27,418 bases of DNA, taken from positions 1 through 27,418 of the forward strand of contig USEU01000024.1 of assembly GCA_900553805.1 (NCBI GenBank). The letters run 5' to 3'. The position numbers and the translations under genes were made by a program. The DNA is from an uncultured Eubacteriales bacterium (GTDB lineage: Bacteria; Bacillota; Clostridia; Oscillospirales; Oscillospiraceae). Below are positions 16,672 through 24,748 of the stretch, piece by piece. Positions within the stretch are counted from its first letter, which is position 1; each line of letters opens with the position of its first letter. The notes below the pieces were generated by a model that saw only the letters and a list, made by a program, of their open reading frames with translations, was not told the DNA's origin and did no database searches.

Positions 16672-18047
16672 TCCCCGCTGCCCTCCAGCGCCTTGGTGGC
16701 CTCCACCATGATGGCGCATTCCATCCGTTTGCGGAACAGTTCACAGCCGTATTTATACACGCCGGTAACATGACCGGTGGCGTGGTAGGCGTTGGCCGCG
16801 CAGCCGCCGGAGCAATAGAGCTTGGCCCAGCAGTCGGCGCACTCGGGATGGGCGTACACATTGCAGGCGGCAAATTCATTCTGAATGGGCAGATTGGTCA
16901 CGCCGTCCCACACGTTGCCCAGCTTGAATTTCTCCTCGCCCACAAACTGGTGGCAGGGGTACAGATCGCCCCAGGGGGTGACGGCCATATACTCCGTGCC
17001 GCTGCCGCAGCCGGAGATCCGCTTATAGATGCACGGGCCGCCCTTCAGGTCGATCATGTAGTGGTAGAAGATAAAGGGTCTGCCCTCTCTGCGGCGCTGG
17101 AGCATCAGCTCCGCCAGGCGCTCATACTGCTCCAGGACGATGGGCAGATCCTCCTGGGTCAGAGCGGAGGGATCGTCGGCAGCGCACACCACCGGCTCCA
17201 TGCTCAGCTCGGTAAAGCCCAGGTCCAGCATCTGCTGAATGTCCTTGAGGAAATCCGGATTGGCATGGGTGAAAGTGCCCCGCATGTAATAGTTCTTTCC
17301 GCCCCTGGCCTGCACCAGCTTCTGGAATTTGGGCACGATGCGCTCCCAGCTGCCCTTCCCGGCGTAGTCCACCCGGAAGCGGTCGTGGATTTCCTTCCTT
17401 CCGTCCAGGCTGAGCACCACGTTGCTCATTTCCCGGTTGGCAAAGTCGATCACGTCGTCGTCAATGAGCATGCCGTTGGTGGTCAGGGTGAAGCGGAAAT
17501 TCTTCCCCGACGCCTTTTCGATGCTGCGGGCATAGGCCACCAGCTGCTTGACCACATCAAAATTCATCAGCGGCTCGCCGCCGAAGAAGTCCACCTCCAG
17601 ATTGTGCCGGGTACCGGAATGGGCCACCAGAAAATCCAACGCCTGCTTGCCCACCTCGAAGCTCATCAGCGCCCGGTCGCCGTGGTACTTGCCCTGGCTG
17701 GCAAAGCAATAGGAGCAATTCAGGTTGCAGGTGTGGGCAACGTGCAGGCACAGGGCCTTGACCACCCCCGCGCTGCGCTGCTTCAGCGCCCCGGCCTTGT
17801 CGGCATAGGTATCCGGCGTGAACAGCTGCCCGGCTTCACGCAGAGACTCCACATCCGCGCAGATCTGGCGTAGCTCCGCCTCACCCGCCTCCGGGTATTT
17901 TTCCAGCATGACGGCCACGATCTCATCGGTGGAGCTTTTTTCGAACATCTCAATGATGTCGTAGGCAATCTCATCCACCACATGCACGGAGCCGGAATAG
18001 GTATCGAGGACAATATTCAGTCCTCCAAGCTTATAACAATGTACCAT
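16668..18047 (-). CDS. scfB: SCIFF peptide maturase, radical SAM/SPASM enzyme
   Basis: Installs thioether cross-links between Cys and other residues in the SCIFF precursor (ranthipeptide class). The N-terminal 80 residues resemble a peptide-recognition domain. The radical-SAM cluster ligands are C107, C111 and C114 (CNLNCSYC). The C-terminal SPASM region carries several cysteines, including GCGSG, YPCHQF, the HPECADCWAKLYCSGGC segment and a final GCELF, which bind auxiliary Fe-S clusters. Length 459 is typical. The ATG at 18047 has TAGGAGAAA upstream. It follows the precursor gene across an attenuating terminator and is coupled to a downstream PLP enzyme. Confidence 0.95.
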   Translation of the reverse strand: MVHCYKLGGLNIVLDTYSGSVHVVDEIAYDIIEMFEKSSTDEIVAVMLEKYPEAGEAELRQICADVESLREAGQLFTPDTYADKAGALKQRSAGVVKALCLHVAHTCNLNCSYCFASQGKYHGDRALMSFEVGKQALDFLVAHSGTRHNLEVDFFGGEPLMNFDVVKQLVAYARSIEKASGKNFRFTLTTNGMLIDDDVIDFANREMSNVVLSLDGRKEIHDRFRVDYAGKGSWERIVPKFQKLVQARGGKNYYMRGTFTHANPDFLKDIQQMLDLGFTELSMEPVVCAADDPSALTQEDLPIVLEQYERLAELMLQRRREGRPFIFYHYMIDLKGGPCIYKRISGCGSGTEYMAVTPWGDLYPCHQFVGEEKFKLGNVWDGVTNLPIQNEFAACNVYAHPECADCWAKLYCSGGCAANAYHATGHVTGVYKYGCELFRKRMECAIMVEATKALEGSGE

Positions 18048-18065
18048 TCATTTTCTCCTAAAAAA

Positions 18066-18086
18066 TGCCGCCGAAAGACGGCGGCA
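18066..18086 (-). terminator. Attenuating terminator between scfA and scfB
   Basis: On the minus strand TGCCGCCG and CGGCGGCA close a five-base loop, followed by six T residues and then immediately by the scfB ribosome site. It probably sets a high ratio of precursor to maturase. Confidence 0.88.
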
Positions 18087-18113
18087 CTTTTGGTTGTGTA
18101 GTTCAAATGCAAA

Positions 18114-18263
18114 TTACTTGCTTTCCTTGTTCTCGCACTGCTGGTTGGCAATGCCGCAGCTGGTCTTGCAAGCGGACTGGCAGGAAGTCTGGCACTCGCC
18201 GCAGCCGCCGTTCTTTGCGCTCTGGCAAAGGTTCTTGGTCTCCAGGGTCTGAATGTGGCTCAT
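18114..18263 (-). CDS. scfA: SCIFF ranthipeptide precursor
   Basis: A 49-residue precursor of the six-Cys-in-forty-five-residues family. After the leader (MSHIQTLETKNL) come cysteines at 13, 21, 24, 28, 32, 36 and 43. The core GECQTSCQSACKTSC is the family signature. Six of the cysteines match the usual pattern; Cys13 is an extra one in the leader part. GGAGGTG lies about 6 bases before the ATG. It is the first gene of a unit with scfB and the decarboxylase-like gene, separated from scfB by a terminator. The mature peptide has been linked to signalling in some clostridia, but its role here is not known. Confidence 0.95.
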   Translation of the reverse strand: MSHIQTLETKNLCQSAKNGGCGECQTSCQSACKTSCGIANQQCENKESK

Positions 18264-18304
18264 AAATGGCACCTCCGTTCTGGTGGAAATATATCTATGA
18301 GCGT

Positions 18305-18333
18305 ATTTTACCAGATTGCCAATTGAAAGTCAA
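18305..18333 (-). promoter_or_regulatory. Promoter of scfA
   Basis: Minus strand TTGACT (18333-18328), 17-base spacer, TAAAAT (18310-18305). It lies about 40 bases before the scfA start. The promoter overlaps the 3' end of the small ORF at 18308-18571. Confidence 0.8.
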
Positions 18334-18571
18334 TCCTTTTTTCCCTCGTCGCCCCCAAAGGAAAAAGCCAGTCGGGGTATTTGATCAGGTCGTAGAGGAC
18401 GCCGTGGGGGCCGAAATGGCGGGTGCCGGCGAGGTGCATGCCCAGGTGGATGTACTTGTCGCATTTGGATTTGGCGTCGGTGTCCAGGCTCACCTTCTCG
18501 CCGGGGAGCCGGTAGGCGATATAGCCCTGCATCCGCTGGACGGCCACGATCTGCTGCTTCGTGCGCTTCAT
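18308..18571 (-). CDS. Hypothetical protein, 87 residues, possibly a truncated gene remnant
   Basis: I do not recognise this product. It begins MKRTKQQIVAVQRMQGYI and has no signal peptide or membrane segment. Codons up to about residue 68 (near 18368) nearly all end in G or C, like neighbouring genes. The last 19 codons lose this bias and run into the scfA promoter, with the stop overlapping the -10 box. That suggests a real gene whose natural 3' end was lost. The sequence AAGGAG directly abuts the ATG with no spacer, which is poor for initiation. The first 20 residues faintly resemble the start of AraC-type DNA-binding domains, but this is too weak to name. Confidence 0.4.
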   Translation of the reverse strand: MKRTKQQIVAVQRMQGYIAYRLPGEKVSLDTDAKSKCDKYIHLGMHLAGTRHFGPHGVLYDLIKYPDWLFPLGATREKRIDFQLAIW

Positions 18572-18646
18572 CTCCTTACGCGCCCTATTCTATCCCAGAC
18601 GGCGCTGGATTTCTCGACTTCTCTTGCCCTTTTGGGCAGCAGGCAA

Positions 18647-18680
18647 AAGCGCCGGGCCGCGAGGAATGCGGCCGGCGCTT
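18647..18680 (-). terminator. Terminator after the ABC exporter operon
   Basis: On the minus strand AAGCGCCGGCCGC and GCGGCCCGGCGCTT form a stem of about 13 bp, with one unpaired C, around a 7-base loop. The following T-run is short (TTTTG). Confidence 0.7.
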
Positions 18681-18696
18681 GCATGGTTATGTAAAA

Positions 18697-19428
18697 TTAC
18701 TGCCGCTTCATCTGCCGCAGGAAGAGGCAGACAGCCAGAGCCGTCACGGCGGCGGCGTATCCCAGCACCCAGAGCAGGTGGGGCAGGATGCCCGCAAAGC
18801 TCCCACTCACCGCCGCCCGCTCCAGCTCCACCGCGTGGACAAAGGGCAGCGCGTAGGCGATCTTTTTGAATGCGCCGCCCACCAGCTCCAGGTCGAACCA
18901 GGTGCCGGACAGCCAGGCAGTCAGGTTGGTAAACAGCGCGCCGCAGATGCCGCCCACCTGCTTGACATTCATCACGCTGCCGCAGAGCAGGCCCACAGAG
19001 ATGAAGAACAGGGCAGCGGGCAGCATCAGCACCAGGGCGTACAGCACATTTACGGTCAGGCGCAGGCCAAGGATGGCGGCAAAGCCGTAGCAGATCGCGC
19101 TCTGCGCCAGGGCGATGGGCAGGATGGGAACCAGATAGCCCAGGATGAAGTCCAGCGCCGTCATGGGCGTGGTATAGAGCCGGGATAGGAAGGCGGTCTC
19201 CCGATCCCGGGCGACCAGGGTGGCGGAGAACAGCGTCAGGAAGGCCAGGCCGAACACGGCAATGCCCGGGGCCAGACGCTGAATCTCGAACAGGCTCACC
19301 GGGATATTGGCCTGGATGGCGGACAGGAGCAGCAGCAGGATCACCGGGAAGCCGATGCCGAAGCCCAGATTCAGCGGGTCGCGGAGTATTTCTTTCATCG
19401 TCCTGCCGGAAAACGCGCGCAGTCTCAT
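18697..19428 (-). CDS. ABC-2 type transporter permease
   Basis: A 243-residue integral membrane protein with about six hydrophobic segments. A cytoplasmic amphipathic start (MRLRAFSGRTMKEILRDP) is followed by a first helix at about 20-40, then by VARDRETAFLSRLYTTPM, the coupling region typical of ABC-2 exporter permeases. A final helix ends in FLRQMKRQ. It overlaps the stop of the ATPase gene by four bases (ATGA type), so they are co-translated. The substrate cannot be told; with a TetR repressor in the operon, drug or lipid-like compound export is a reasonable inference. Confidence 0.88.
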   Translation of the reverse strand: MRLRAFSGRTMKEILRDPLNLGFGIGFPVILLLLLSAIQANIPVSLFEIQRLAPGIAVFGLAFLTLFSATLVARDRETAFLSRLYTTPMTALDFILGYLVPILPIALAQSAICYGFAAILGLRLTVNVLYALVLMLPAALFFISVGLLCGSVMNVKQVGGICGALFTNLTAWLSGTWFDLELVGGAFKKIAYALPFVHAVELERAAVSGSFAGILPHLLWVLGYAAAVTALAVCLFLRQMKRQ

Positions 19429-20153
19429 TTTGCTTCCCCCTTTACAATGGCCACAAAGGCGTCCTCAAACCGCTCTTTGCCTGCCTGCTTTTTCAGTGTC
19501 TCGGCGGTGCCCACCGTCAGGAGCCTGCCGTCCTTCATAATGCCGATGCGGTCGGAGAGGGCCTCGGCCTCCTCCATATAATGGGTGGTCAGGATAATGG
19601 TGATCTTCCCCTTGAGGGCGCGGATGGCGTCCCACAGATCGCTGCGGGCCAGCACGTCCAGGCCCAGAGTCGGCTCGTCCAGGAAGAGGATCTGCGGCTC
19701 ACTGATCAGGGCCATGGCAATGCTGAGCCGCCGCTGCCAGCCGCCGGAGAGCTTCCCGGCCCTCCTTTTCAGCACCGCGTCCAGGCCGAACCGGGCGGAC
19801 AGCTCCGCCGCCTTTGCCTCGCTCTTGTCCTTGGGGAAGCCGTGGACGCCGCACATCAGCAGGAAATTTTCCCGCACCGTCAGGTTGGGTGCCACCGCCG
19901 TCTCCTGGGGGGAGACGCCGATGATGGCCTTGACCGCCGCTGAATTCTGAATGACGCTCTGCCCGTTCAGCCAGGCGTCGCCGCCGGTGGGGGCGGTCAG
20001 GCAGGAGAGCATTTTGATGGTGGTGGTCTTCCCTGCCCCGTTCACCCCCAGCAGGGCGAACAGCTCCCCCTGCTCCACGGTCAGGTTCAGGCCGTCCACG
20101 GCGGTAACGTCCCGGTATTCCTTCCGCAGATTTTCTGTTTTAATTGCAAGCAT
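19425..20153 (-). CDS. ABC transporter ATP-binding protein
   Basis: A 242-residue ATPase of the ABC-2 exporter class. Walker A is GVNGAGKTTTIK at about residues 37-48, followed by the Q-loop in GVSPQET, the signature LSGGWQRRLSIAMAL, Walker B ILFLDEPTLGLD and the switch His in LTTHYMEEAEALSDRIGIM. The signature has Trp-Gln where Met-Lys-Gln or Gln-Gln-Arg is more usual. The start overlaps the end of the TetR gene by 14 bases, so the three genes form one operon. Confidence 0.94.
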   Translation of the reverse strand: MLAIKTENLRKEYRDVTAVDGLNLTVEQGELFALLGVNGAGKTTTIKMLSCLTAPTGGDAWLNGQSVIQNSAAVKAIIGVSPQETAVAPNLTVRENFLLMCGVHGFPKDKSEAKAAELSARFGLDAVLKRRAGKLSGGWQRRLSIAMALISEPQILFLDEPTLGLDVLARSDLWDAIRALKGKITIILTTHYMEEAEALSDRIGIMKDGRLLTVGTAETLKKQAGKERFEDAFVAIVKGEAK

Positions 20154-20718
20154 TGTTTCTTTCCTCCATAAAGCGGTGTTTCAGCCCCGCGTAGGCATCG
20201 GTGAGGGCGCTGCTGACGAAGGATTCGTCCCAGTCCAGGTAAGAGGTGGCCAGCATGGTGGCGATCCCGTGGACATACAGCCACATTTCCAGATGGAACA
20301 GATATGCCTCGTCCTCGCTGATGCCCAGGTTGCGCTGGATCAGCTCCAGCAAGGGGCGGATGGACTCCCGGTCCTCACCGCTGCTTTCGCCGCCGCGGTC
20401 GCACATGAAAATCAGCTTGAAGAGCTCCTTTTCCTCCCGGGCGAACTGGATATAGGCCATGCCGCTGGCCTTATAGGGGGGGTATTTCCCGCTGGCCATC
20501 CCCGCCGCCAGCGTCTGCTGATAGCGGGCGTAGGCCGCCGTCTGCACGGCCTGCTGGACCTCCTCCATATTCCGATACAGCCCGAAAATCGGCTTTACCG
20601 AGCACCCCAGCTCCGCTGCCAGCGCCCGGGCCGTCAACGCCGACGGCCCCGCCCGCCGGGTAATGTTCAGCGCGGCGGCAATGATCTCGTCCCTTGTAAA
20701 TAGAAATTTCGGCGGCAT
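20140..20718 (-). CDS. TetR/AcrR family transcriptional regulator
   Basis: A 192-residue one-component repressor. The N-terminal helix-turn-helix spans about residues 8-48 (FTRDEIIAAALNITRRAG, then LTARALAAELGCSVKPIFGLY). The remaining all-helical domain should bind a ligand and dimerise. The ATG at 20718 is chosen for its AGGAGGAAC site; a longer frame to 20814 would cross the promoter. As first gene of an operon with an ABC exporter, it probably represses that operon, and inverted repeats overlap the predicted transcription start. Confidence 0.92.
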   Translation of the reverse strand: MPPKFLFTRDEIIAAALNITRRAGPSALTARALAAELGCSVKPIFGLYRNMEEVQQAVQTAAYARYQQTLAAGMASGKYPPYKASGMAYIQFAREEKELFKLIFMCDRGGESSGEDRESIRPLLELIQRNLGISEDEAYLFHLEMWLYVHGIATMLATSYLDWDESFVSSALTDAYAGLKHRFMEERNNACN

Positions 20719-20736
20719 AATGTTCCTCCTATGATA

Positions 20737-20764
20737 GCAACCATCGTTGCGTAACTTATGTTGC
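20737..20764. promoter_or_regulatory. Candidate TetR operator
   Basis: GCAAC (20737-20741) and GTTGC (20760-20764) are inverted, with a further GTTGC/GTAAC pair between them (20746-20755). The region covers the expected transcription start and early leader of the TetR operon. This is inference from symmetry and position. Confidence 0.45.
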
Positions 20765-20766
20765 TT

Positions 20767-20795
20767 ATTATACACACAAAAAAGAGCCTTGTCAA
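20767..20795 (-). promoter_or_regulatory. Promoter of the TetR-ABC operon
   Basis: Minus strand TTGACA (20795-20790), 17-base spacer, TATAAT (20772-20767): fully consensus. A strong promoter of this kind fits tight repression by the encoded TetR protein. Confidence 0.85.
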
Positions 20796-20827
20796 GGCCC
20801 GGGGTGCATTCCATTCAATGAAACTCG

Positions 20828-20857
20828 AAGCGGTGGCGGAATTTTCCGCCACCGCTT
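20828..20857 (-). terminator. Terminator after the surface protein gene
   Basis: A perfect 30-bp palindrome with arms AAGCGGTGGCGGAA and TTCCGCCACCGCTT. It is 13 bases past the stop codon at 20871. The T-run after it is poor (CGAGTTTCATT). Confidence 0.75.
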
Positions 20858-20870
20858 TGGGTGTATTTGC

Positions 20871-23800
20871 TTAGCCGCGCTTTCTGGTGCTGATGACGCA
20901 GGCGGCGGCGCCGCAGAGGGAGAACAGGAGCAGGGCGCTCAGGGCCAGGGTCAGGCCGTTGTCGCCGGTCTTGGGCACCTTGTCCAGGCCGCCGGTGATG
21001 GTGCTCCAGGTGGCGGTGTAGGTCACGTTGCCGGTGACGGTGCCGGACCACACGGGGCTCCAGCCGATGAAGACATAGCCGGAACGGACGGGCGTACCGT
21101 CGAACTTGGGCGTAGAGGTGCCGGAGAGCAGGCCGGGATAGACCTGGCTGGCGAAGGCCCTGCCGTTCGCGCCGTCGGTGTAGGTGACGGTGTAGCGCTC
21201 TTCCTCATCGTCGGGCTTGCCGTTGTTGTTGGTATCCAGCTTCCAGGTGGCGATATAGGTGGCGTTGGCAGTGACGGTAGTCGCCACGGCGGGCGTCCAG
21301 TCGGTGAATACGTAGCCCGCAAGATAGGGCGTACCGTTGAACGCGGGCGTAGCGGAGCCGGAGGGCACAGTGTAGCTCTGATCCTGGAACGCCTTCCCGG
21401 CAACGCCGTCCTTATAGGTGACAGTGAAGGTCTGGGCGGGAGGGACGGTTTCGCACCAGGCTTCGAACGTAACGGTAGAGCCATCCTTATCGACGCTCCA
21501 TACATACCCGCCGTCCGTCCACGTCGCCGTCAGATAAGCATACCTATATACTGTATCCACAGACATATAGGTGTGCTGAACGCCGGTATCCGTACTGTAC
21601 TTTGCAACGTACCTTTCCCCATTGACATTAACGGTGCAGTGGTACTTGCCGTCGGACTCAAGGAACGTAGGATTGCCAACATAATAGTAACCGTCCGTTC
21701 CAATCGAGCCATATTCCTTGCGCTTATCGCCATGGGTGGCGCCGGAATTGGTGCACTGAACGAACACCTTAATACCGGCAAGATCGTTTTCCGTGGGCTT
21801 CGCGGGTACCACGCACTTAACCTTGAAAGTGACCCATTCATCCGTGACCCACTTGCCGTCTACGTATTTCAACGTAAGGGTTTCTTTGTCATTGCCGTCA
21901 AGGAGATGCGGACCATACGTGGTCTTACAGAATTCCTTTACATATTCTTCCGCATAGACGGTAACGTCGCAGGTGTAGCTACCGCTCTCGTTGCCAACAA
22001 CAGCACCGATGCCGTAGCTGTCCTTGAGCAATTCATAGGATGCCGTGTGCTCTTCTTTCGTGGTGCACTCCACGTCTACGGGCGGGACGTCAAGATTCTT
22101 CAAGTCCTCATCGGTGGGAGCATCGGGCTTGCCGGTTGGGGGAGTTACCGTCTCGCACTTTGCATTGAAAGAAACGGGAGTGCCGCTCTTTACGGCCCAT
22201 GCATTGTCCTTGTACTCCAGCACAACAGTCGCATTGCCATCCTCGGTAGTGTGCGTTACCTTGGTATCGGTGCTGAACTGCTCCACATACTTTTCAGGGC
22301 TAATGGTAACCGTATAGGCGTAGCCGCTCTCAGTATCGCCCTCAACACCAGTGGTGGTGTAGGAGTTCTCAATCAGAGCGTAGCCCTTGCTCTTGGGTTC
22401 ATGGGTAGCCGCATTGTTGGTGCAAGCGACGGTTACATTGCCGATCAGATTGCTGAGTTCGTCGTGGCTGGGAGCGCCAGGCTTGTTATCGACTGGGGGA
22501 GTCACTGTCTCGCACTTCACGTTGTCGGAAATATACCAGCCATCGCCGCCGTCATCGTACTTCAAGTTGAACATTCTGTGCCCGATATCGCTGTTGGTAT
22601 CAAGGACATGATTTGTGTTGGGATATGTAGCATTGTACTCGTCTATGTAGCTCTCATTGCCATTTTTCGCATAAACCCAGACTTGACAGGTGTATCCATC
22701 CTTCACGCGCGTCACGTTGGTCAATTCATAACGCAAGGGATAGCCATGATCCTTATGGTCTGCATCCGTATTCACACAGTGAATGAACACCTGCTTGCCC
22801 AGCAGAGACTCGATTTCCGAATCACTGGGTTTGGCCCGCTCCCAAACCGCATACAGCGTAGTAGTGCCGCTCACCTCGATGCTACCGCTTGGCTGGTAGC
22901 TTGGGGTCGTTGCGTCGGAGGCAGCGCTCCAGCCCAGGAAGGTATACCCGTCGCGGGTCGGCTGCTGCGAGGAGATAGTAAAGGTGTGAGATTTCTCATT
23001 CTCAGAAGTCGCCTTATAGGTCTGGCTGGACGGTGCGCCGGTGCCGCCGTTGGCGTCATAGTTCAGCGTAAAGGTGGGCATAACAGGCACGCCCTTGAAG
23101 TAATAGTACGCGGTGTTCTTGCCATTGGCAAGCAGAGCACTATCACCTTCGCTTCGACTGCTGCTGCCGCTTCCGGCCCAGGAGATGTAGTCCACCTTGT
23201 TGTTGTCAACGCCTTCCCAGATATCCTTCGCATAGGGAAGTTTGAAAGTATCATTGTTGACATTATACTTGCCCAGGCTAACGGTGATGTCATGGCCGTT
23301 GATGCCTATAATCGAATAGCCATTGATCTTGTCACCGACACTGACCTTGACACTCGTCACCGTGCTACCAACAGTGGGATGCAACACAACGGTGCTGGGA
23401 TCAGGTTCGACAGTCTGTTTCCAGCCGGCATAGAGGTGAATCTCGTCACCCTTATACGCCCGGAAGTCGCCCCTGAGCACCGTGCAGTCGCTGCGAGAAT
23501 ACCATGTGCTTTCACTTAACAGCGGCTCATAGCCGGACTTAGTGAAACCCAACGCGGAGTATGTTTTCAATTTATTGACGGGTATCACTAGCCCTTTGCT
23601 AACATCGTTAGTCCGACCTACCTCATATTGCACAGTGTACGTCTTATTGTTACCGTCAGGGTAGTTAGCGTGGTAGATAATGTAGACGTTAAAACTGTAC
23701 CTTCCACGGGTACCAGCATCCATATCCTCCGTTGCATCAACATGGGGCTTCTTGTAGGTAGCAACTTCCTGACTGCTGTTTTCCGCAGACTGCATCGCGG

Positions 23801-24227
23801 CCTGGCCGGATGCTTCCCACTTGGCGGTGTAGGTCACGTCCTCGGTCACGGTTTCGGCGAAGGCGGGATCCCAGCCGGCGAAGGTATAGTCTTCCCGGAC
23901 GGGGTCGTCGCCAAAGGGGGGAGTGGGCGCGCCGGAGGTCAGGTTGGGAAAGTTTTTCGCTTCAAAAACCGTATTCTCCGCGCCGTCGGCATAGACGACG
24001 GTATAGGTCTGGGGCGGGCTCGCGGGCTGCTCACCCTGCGGCGCATCCTCCTTCTTTTCCGTGGGCTGCTGCACTTCGCCGCCCTCCGGCTGATTGGTAG
24101 GCTGCTCTGTCACCTGATCGGTCGGCTCCAGATTGCCTTCCGCAAACGCAGCGGTGGGCAGTAGAGAGCAGACCATCACGAGGGCTACCAGCAGGCTAAA
24201 AATACTGCGAAAGCCATGCTTTCTCAT
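20871..24227 (-). CDS. Cell-wall-anchored surface protein with InlB-like and three-Cys repeats
   Basis: A 1118-residue secreted protein. The signal peptide is residues 1-29, cut after TAAFA. A Pro/Glu/Gln-rich spacer leads to an InlB B-like (Listeria-Bacteroides) repeat at about 74-137, another at about 386-462, and two more at about 930-1075. The last two are joined by a DTNNNGKPDDEE calcium-binding-like loop. Between 464 and 925 lie four repeats of 105-120 residues. Each has up to three conserved cysteines; the second repeat lacks the middle one. The C-terminus has a sortase motif VPKTG at 1084, a membrane helix and a basic tail RKRG. The ATG at 24227 has AAGGAGGA upstream and gives a proper signal peptide. 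Likely an adhesin; ligand unknown. Confidence 0.9.
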   Translation of the reverse strand: MRKHGFRSIFSLLVALVMVCSLLPTAAFAEGNLEPTDQVTEQPTNQPEGGEVQQPTEKKEDAPQGEQPASPPQTYTVVYADGAENTVFEAKNFPNLTSGAPTPPFGDDPVREDYTFAGWDPAFAETVTEDVTYTAKWEASGQAAMQSAENSSQEVATYKKPHVDATEDMDAGTRGRYSFNVYIIYHANYPDGNNKTYTVQYEVGRTNDVSKGLVIPVNKLKTYSALGFTKSGYEPLLSESTWYSRSDCTVLRGDFRAYKGDEIHLYAGWKQTVEPDPSTVVLHPTVGSTVTSVKVSVGDKINGYSIIGINGHDITVSLGKYNVNNDTFKLPYAKDIWEGVDNNKVDYISWAGSGSSSRSEGDSALLANGKNTAYYYFKGVPVMPTFTLNYDANGGTGAPSSQTYKATSENEKSHTFTISSQQPTRDGYTFLGWSAASDATTPSYQPSGSIEVSGTTTLYAVWERAKPSDSEIESLLGKQVFIHCVNTDADHKDHGYPLRYELTNVTRVKDGYTCQVWVYAKNGNESYIDEYNATYPNTNHVLDTNSDIGHRMFNLKYDDGGDGWYISDNVKCETVTPPVDNKPGAPSHDELSNLIGNVTVACTNNAATHEPKSKGYALIENSYTTTGVEGDTESGYAYTVTISPEKYVEQFSTDTKVTHTTEDGNATVVLEYKDNAWAVKSGTPVSFNAKCETVTPPTGKPDAPTDEDLKNLDVPPVDVECTTKEEHTASYELLKDSYGIGAVVGNESGSYTCDVTVYAEEYVKEFCKTTYGPHLLDGNDKETLTLKYVDGKWVTDEWVTFKVKCVVPAKPTENDLAGIKVFVQCTNSGATHGDKRKEYGSIGTDGYYYVGNPTFLESDGKYHCTVNVNGERYVAKYSTDTGVQHTYMSVDTVYRYAYLTATWTDGGYVWSVDKDGSTVTFEAWCETVPPAQTFTVTYKDGVAGKAFQDQSYTVPSGSATPAFNGTPYLAGYVFTDWTPAVATTVTANATYIATWKLDTNNNGKPDDEEERYTVTYTDGANGRAFASQVYPGLLSGTSTPKFDGTPVRSGYVFIGWSPVWSGTVTGNVTYTATWSTITGGLDKVPKTGDNGLTLALSALLLFSLCGAAACVISTRKRG

Positions 24228-24312
24228 AACAATATCCTCCTTTTCATTCCCAGCGGCCCGTGCGAAACCCACGGGGCCGTTGACGGCACTGGTGACATTT
24301 TCTGTCCGTAAA

Positions 24313-24342
24313 GTTATATCATTGCGGGGCTGCTAAAGTCAA
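24313..24342 (-). promoter_or_regulatory. Promoter of the surface protein gene
   Basis: Minus strand TTGACT (24342-24337), 18-base spacer, TATAAC (24318-24313). The leader holds a GC-rich hairpin near 24252-24281 with no T-run, perhaps an mRNA stabiliser. Confidence 0.6.
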
Positions 24343-24378
24343 GATAAAATCTTTTTGGGCGGTAAGTTTTTCGCGCGG

Positions 24379-24525
24379 CCTTGGCTCCCCGATGGGGGAG
24401 CTGGCAGCCCGTTAGGGCTGACTGAGGGGGTGTTGTTGGTTGGGTGGTAACATGTACAGCTCTCAACCATCCGGCGACACCCCCTTTGCCGCTGCGCGGC
24501 ACTTCCCCCAAAGGGGGCAGCAAGG
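24379..24525. repeat. MITE-like element of about 147 bp with imperfect terminal inverted repeats
   Basis: Starts CCTTGGCTCCCC and ends GGGGGCAGCAAGG, with each end folding on itself (CTCCCC-GAT-GGGGGAG; CCCCC-AAA-GGGGG). The inner arms, GGGGGTGT and ACACCCCC, also pair. There is no reading frame of note. From memory this resembles short repeats scattered in gut Clostridia genomes. It sits between the surface gene promoter and the next hairpins. Confidence 0.65.
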
Positions 24526-24592
24526 GGACGCAGCTCCCAGGAGGAGAGGCGTTACTGGGTGCTGAGGAAATCGCGGATGGTTTTGATACTAT

Positions 24593-24748
24593 TTCCTGAT
24601 TAAAATCTTAATTTTAATCAGGAAGGCATCGCCTGACGGCGCTGCCTGTTTTGTGATTTATAAGGAAAGAAATCACAAAACAAGTCTCATATGAACTCCA
24701 TGCCCTTCAGGCAATTAAAATCTTTTTTAAAGATTTTAATTGGAGTTC
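24593..24748. repeat. Cluster of three perfect hairpins
   Basis: Three long inverted repeats follow each other. The first has 14-bp arms 24593-24606 and 24611-24624 (TTCCTGATTAAAAT). The second has 13-bp arms 24647-24659 and 24670-24682. The third has 14-bp arms 24712-24725 and 24729-24742 (CAATTAAAATCTTT). An outer pair GAACTCCA (24693-24700) and TGGAGTTC (24741-24748) encloses the last. The AT-rich stems contrast with the GC-rich surroundings. The cluster touches the hydrolase stop codon and may end its transcript, but the structure is more elaborate than a terminator. Confidence 0.7.

Noticed and set aside
21573..23519. A 648-codon open frame on the plus strand
   Set aside because: It is antisense to the repeat region of the surface protein, which has a signal peptide, domain repeats and sortase motif on the minus strand.
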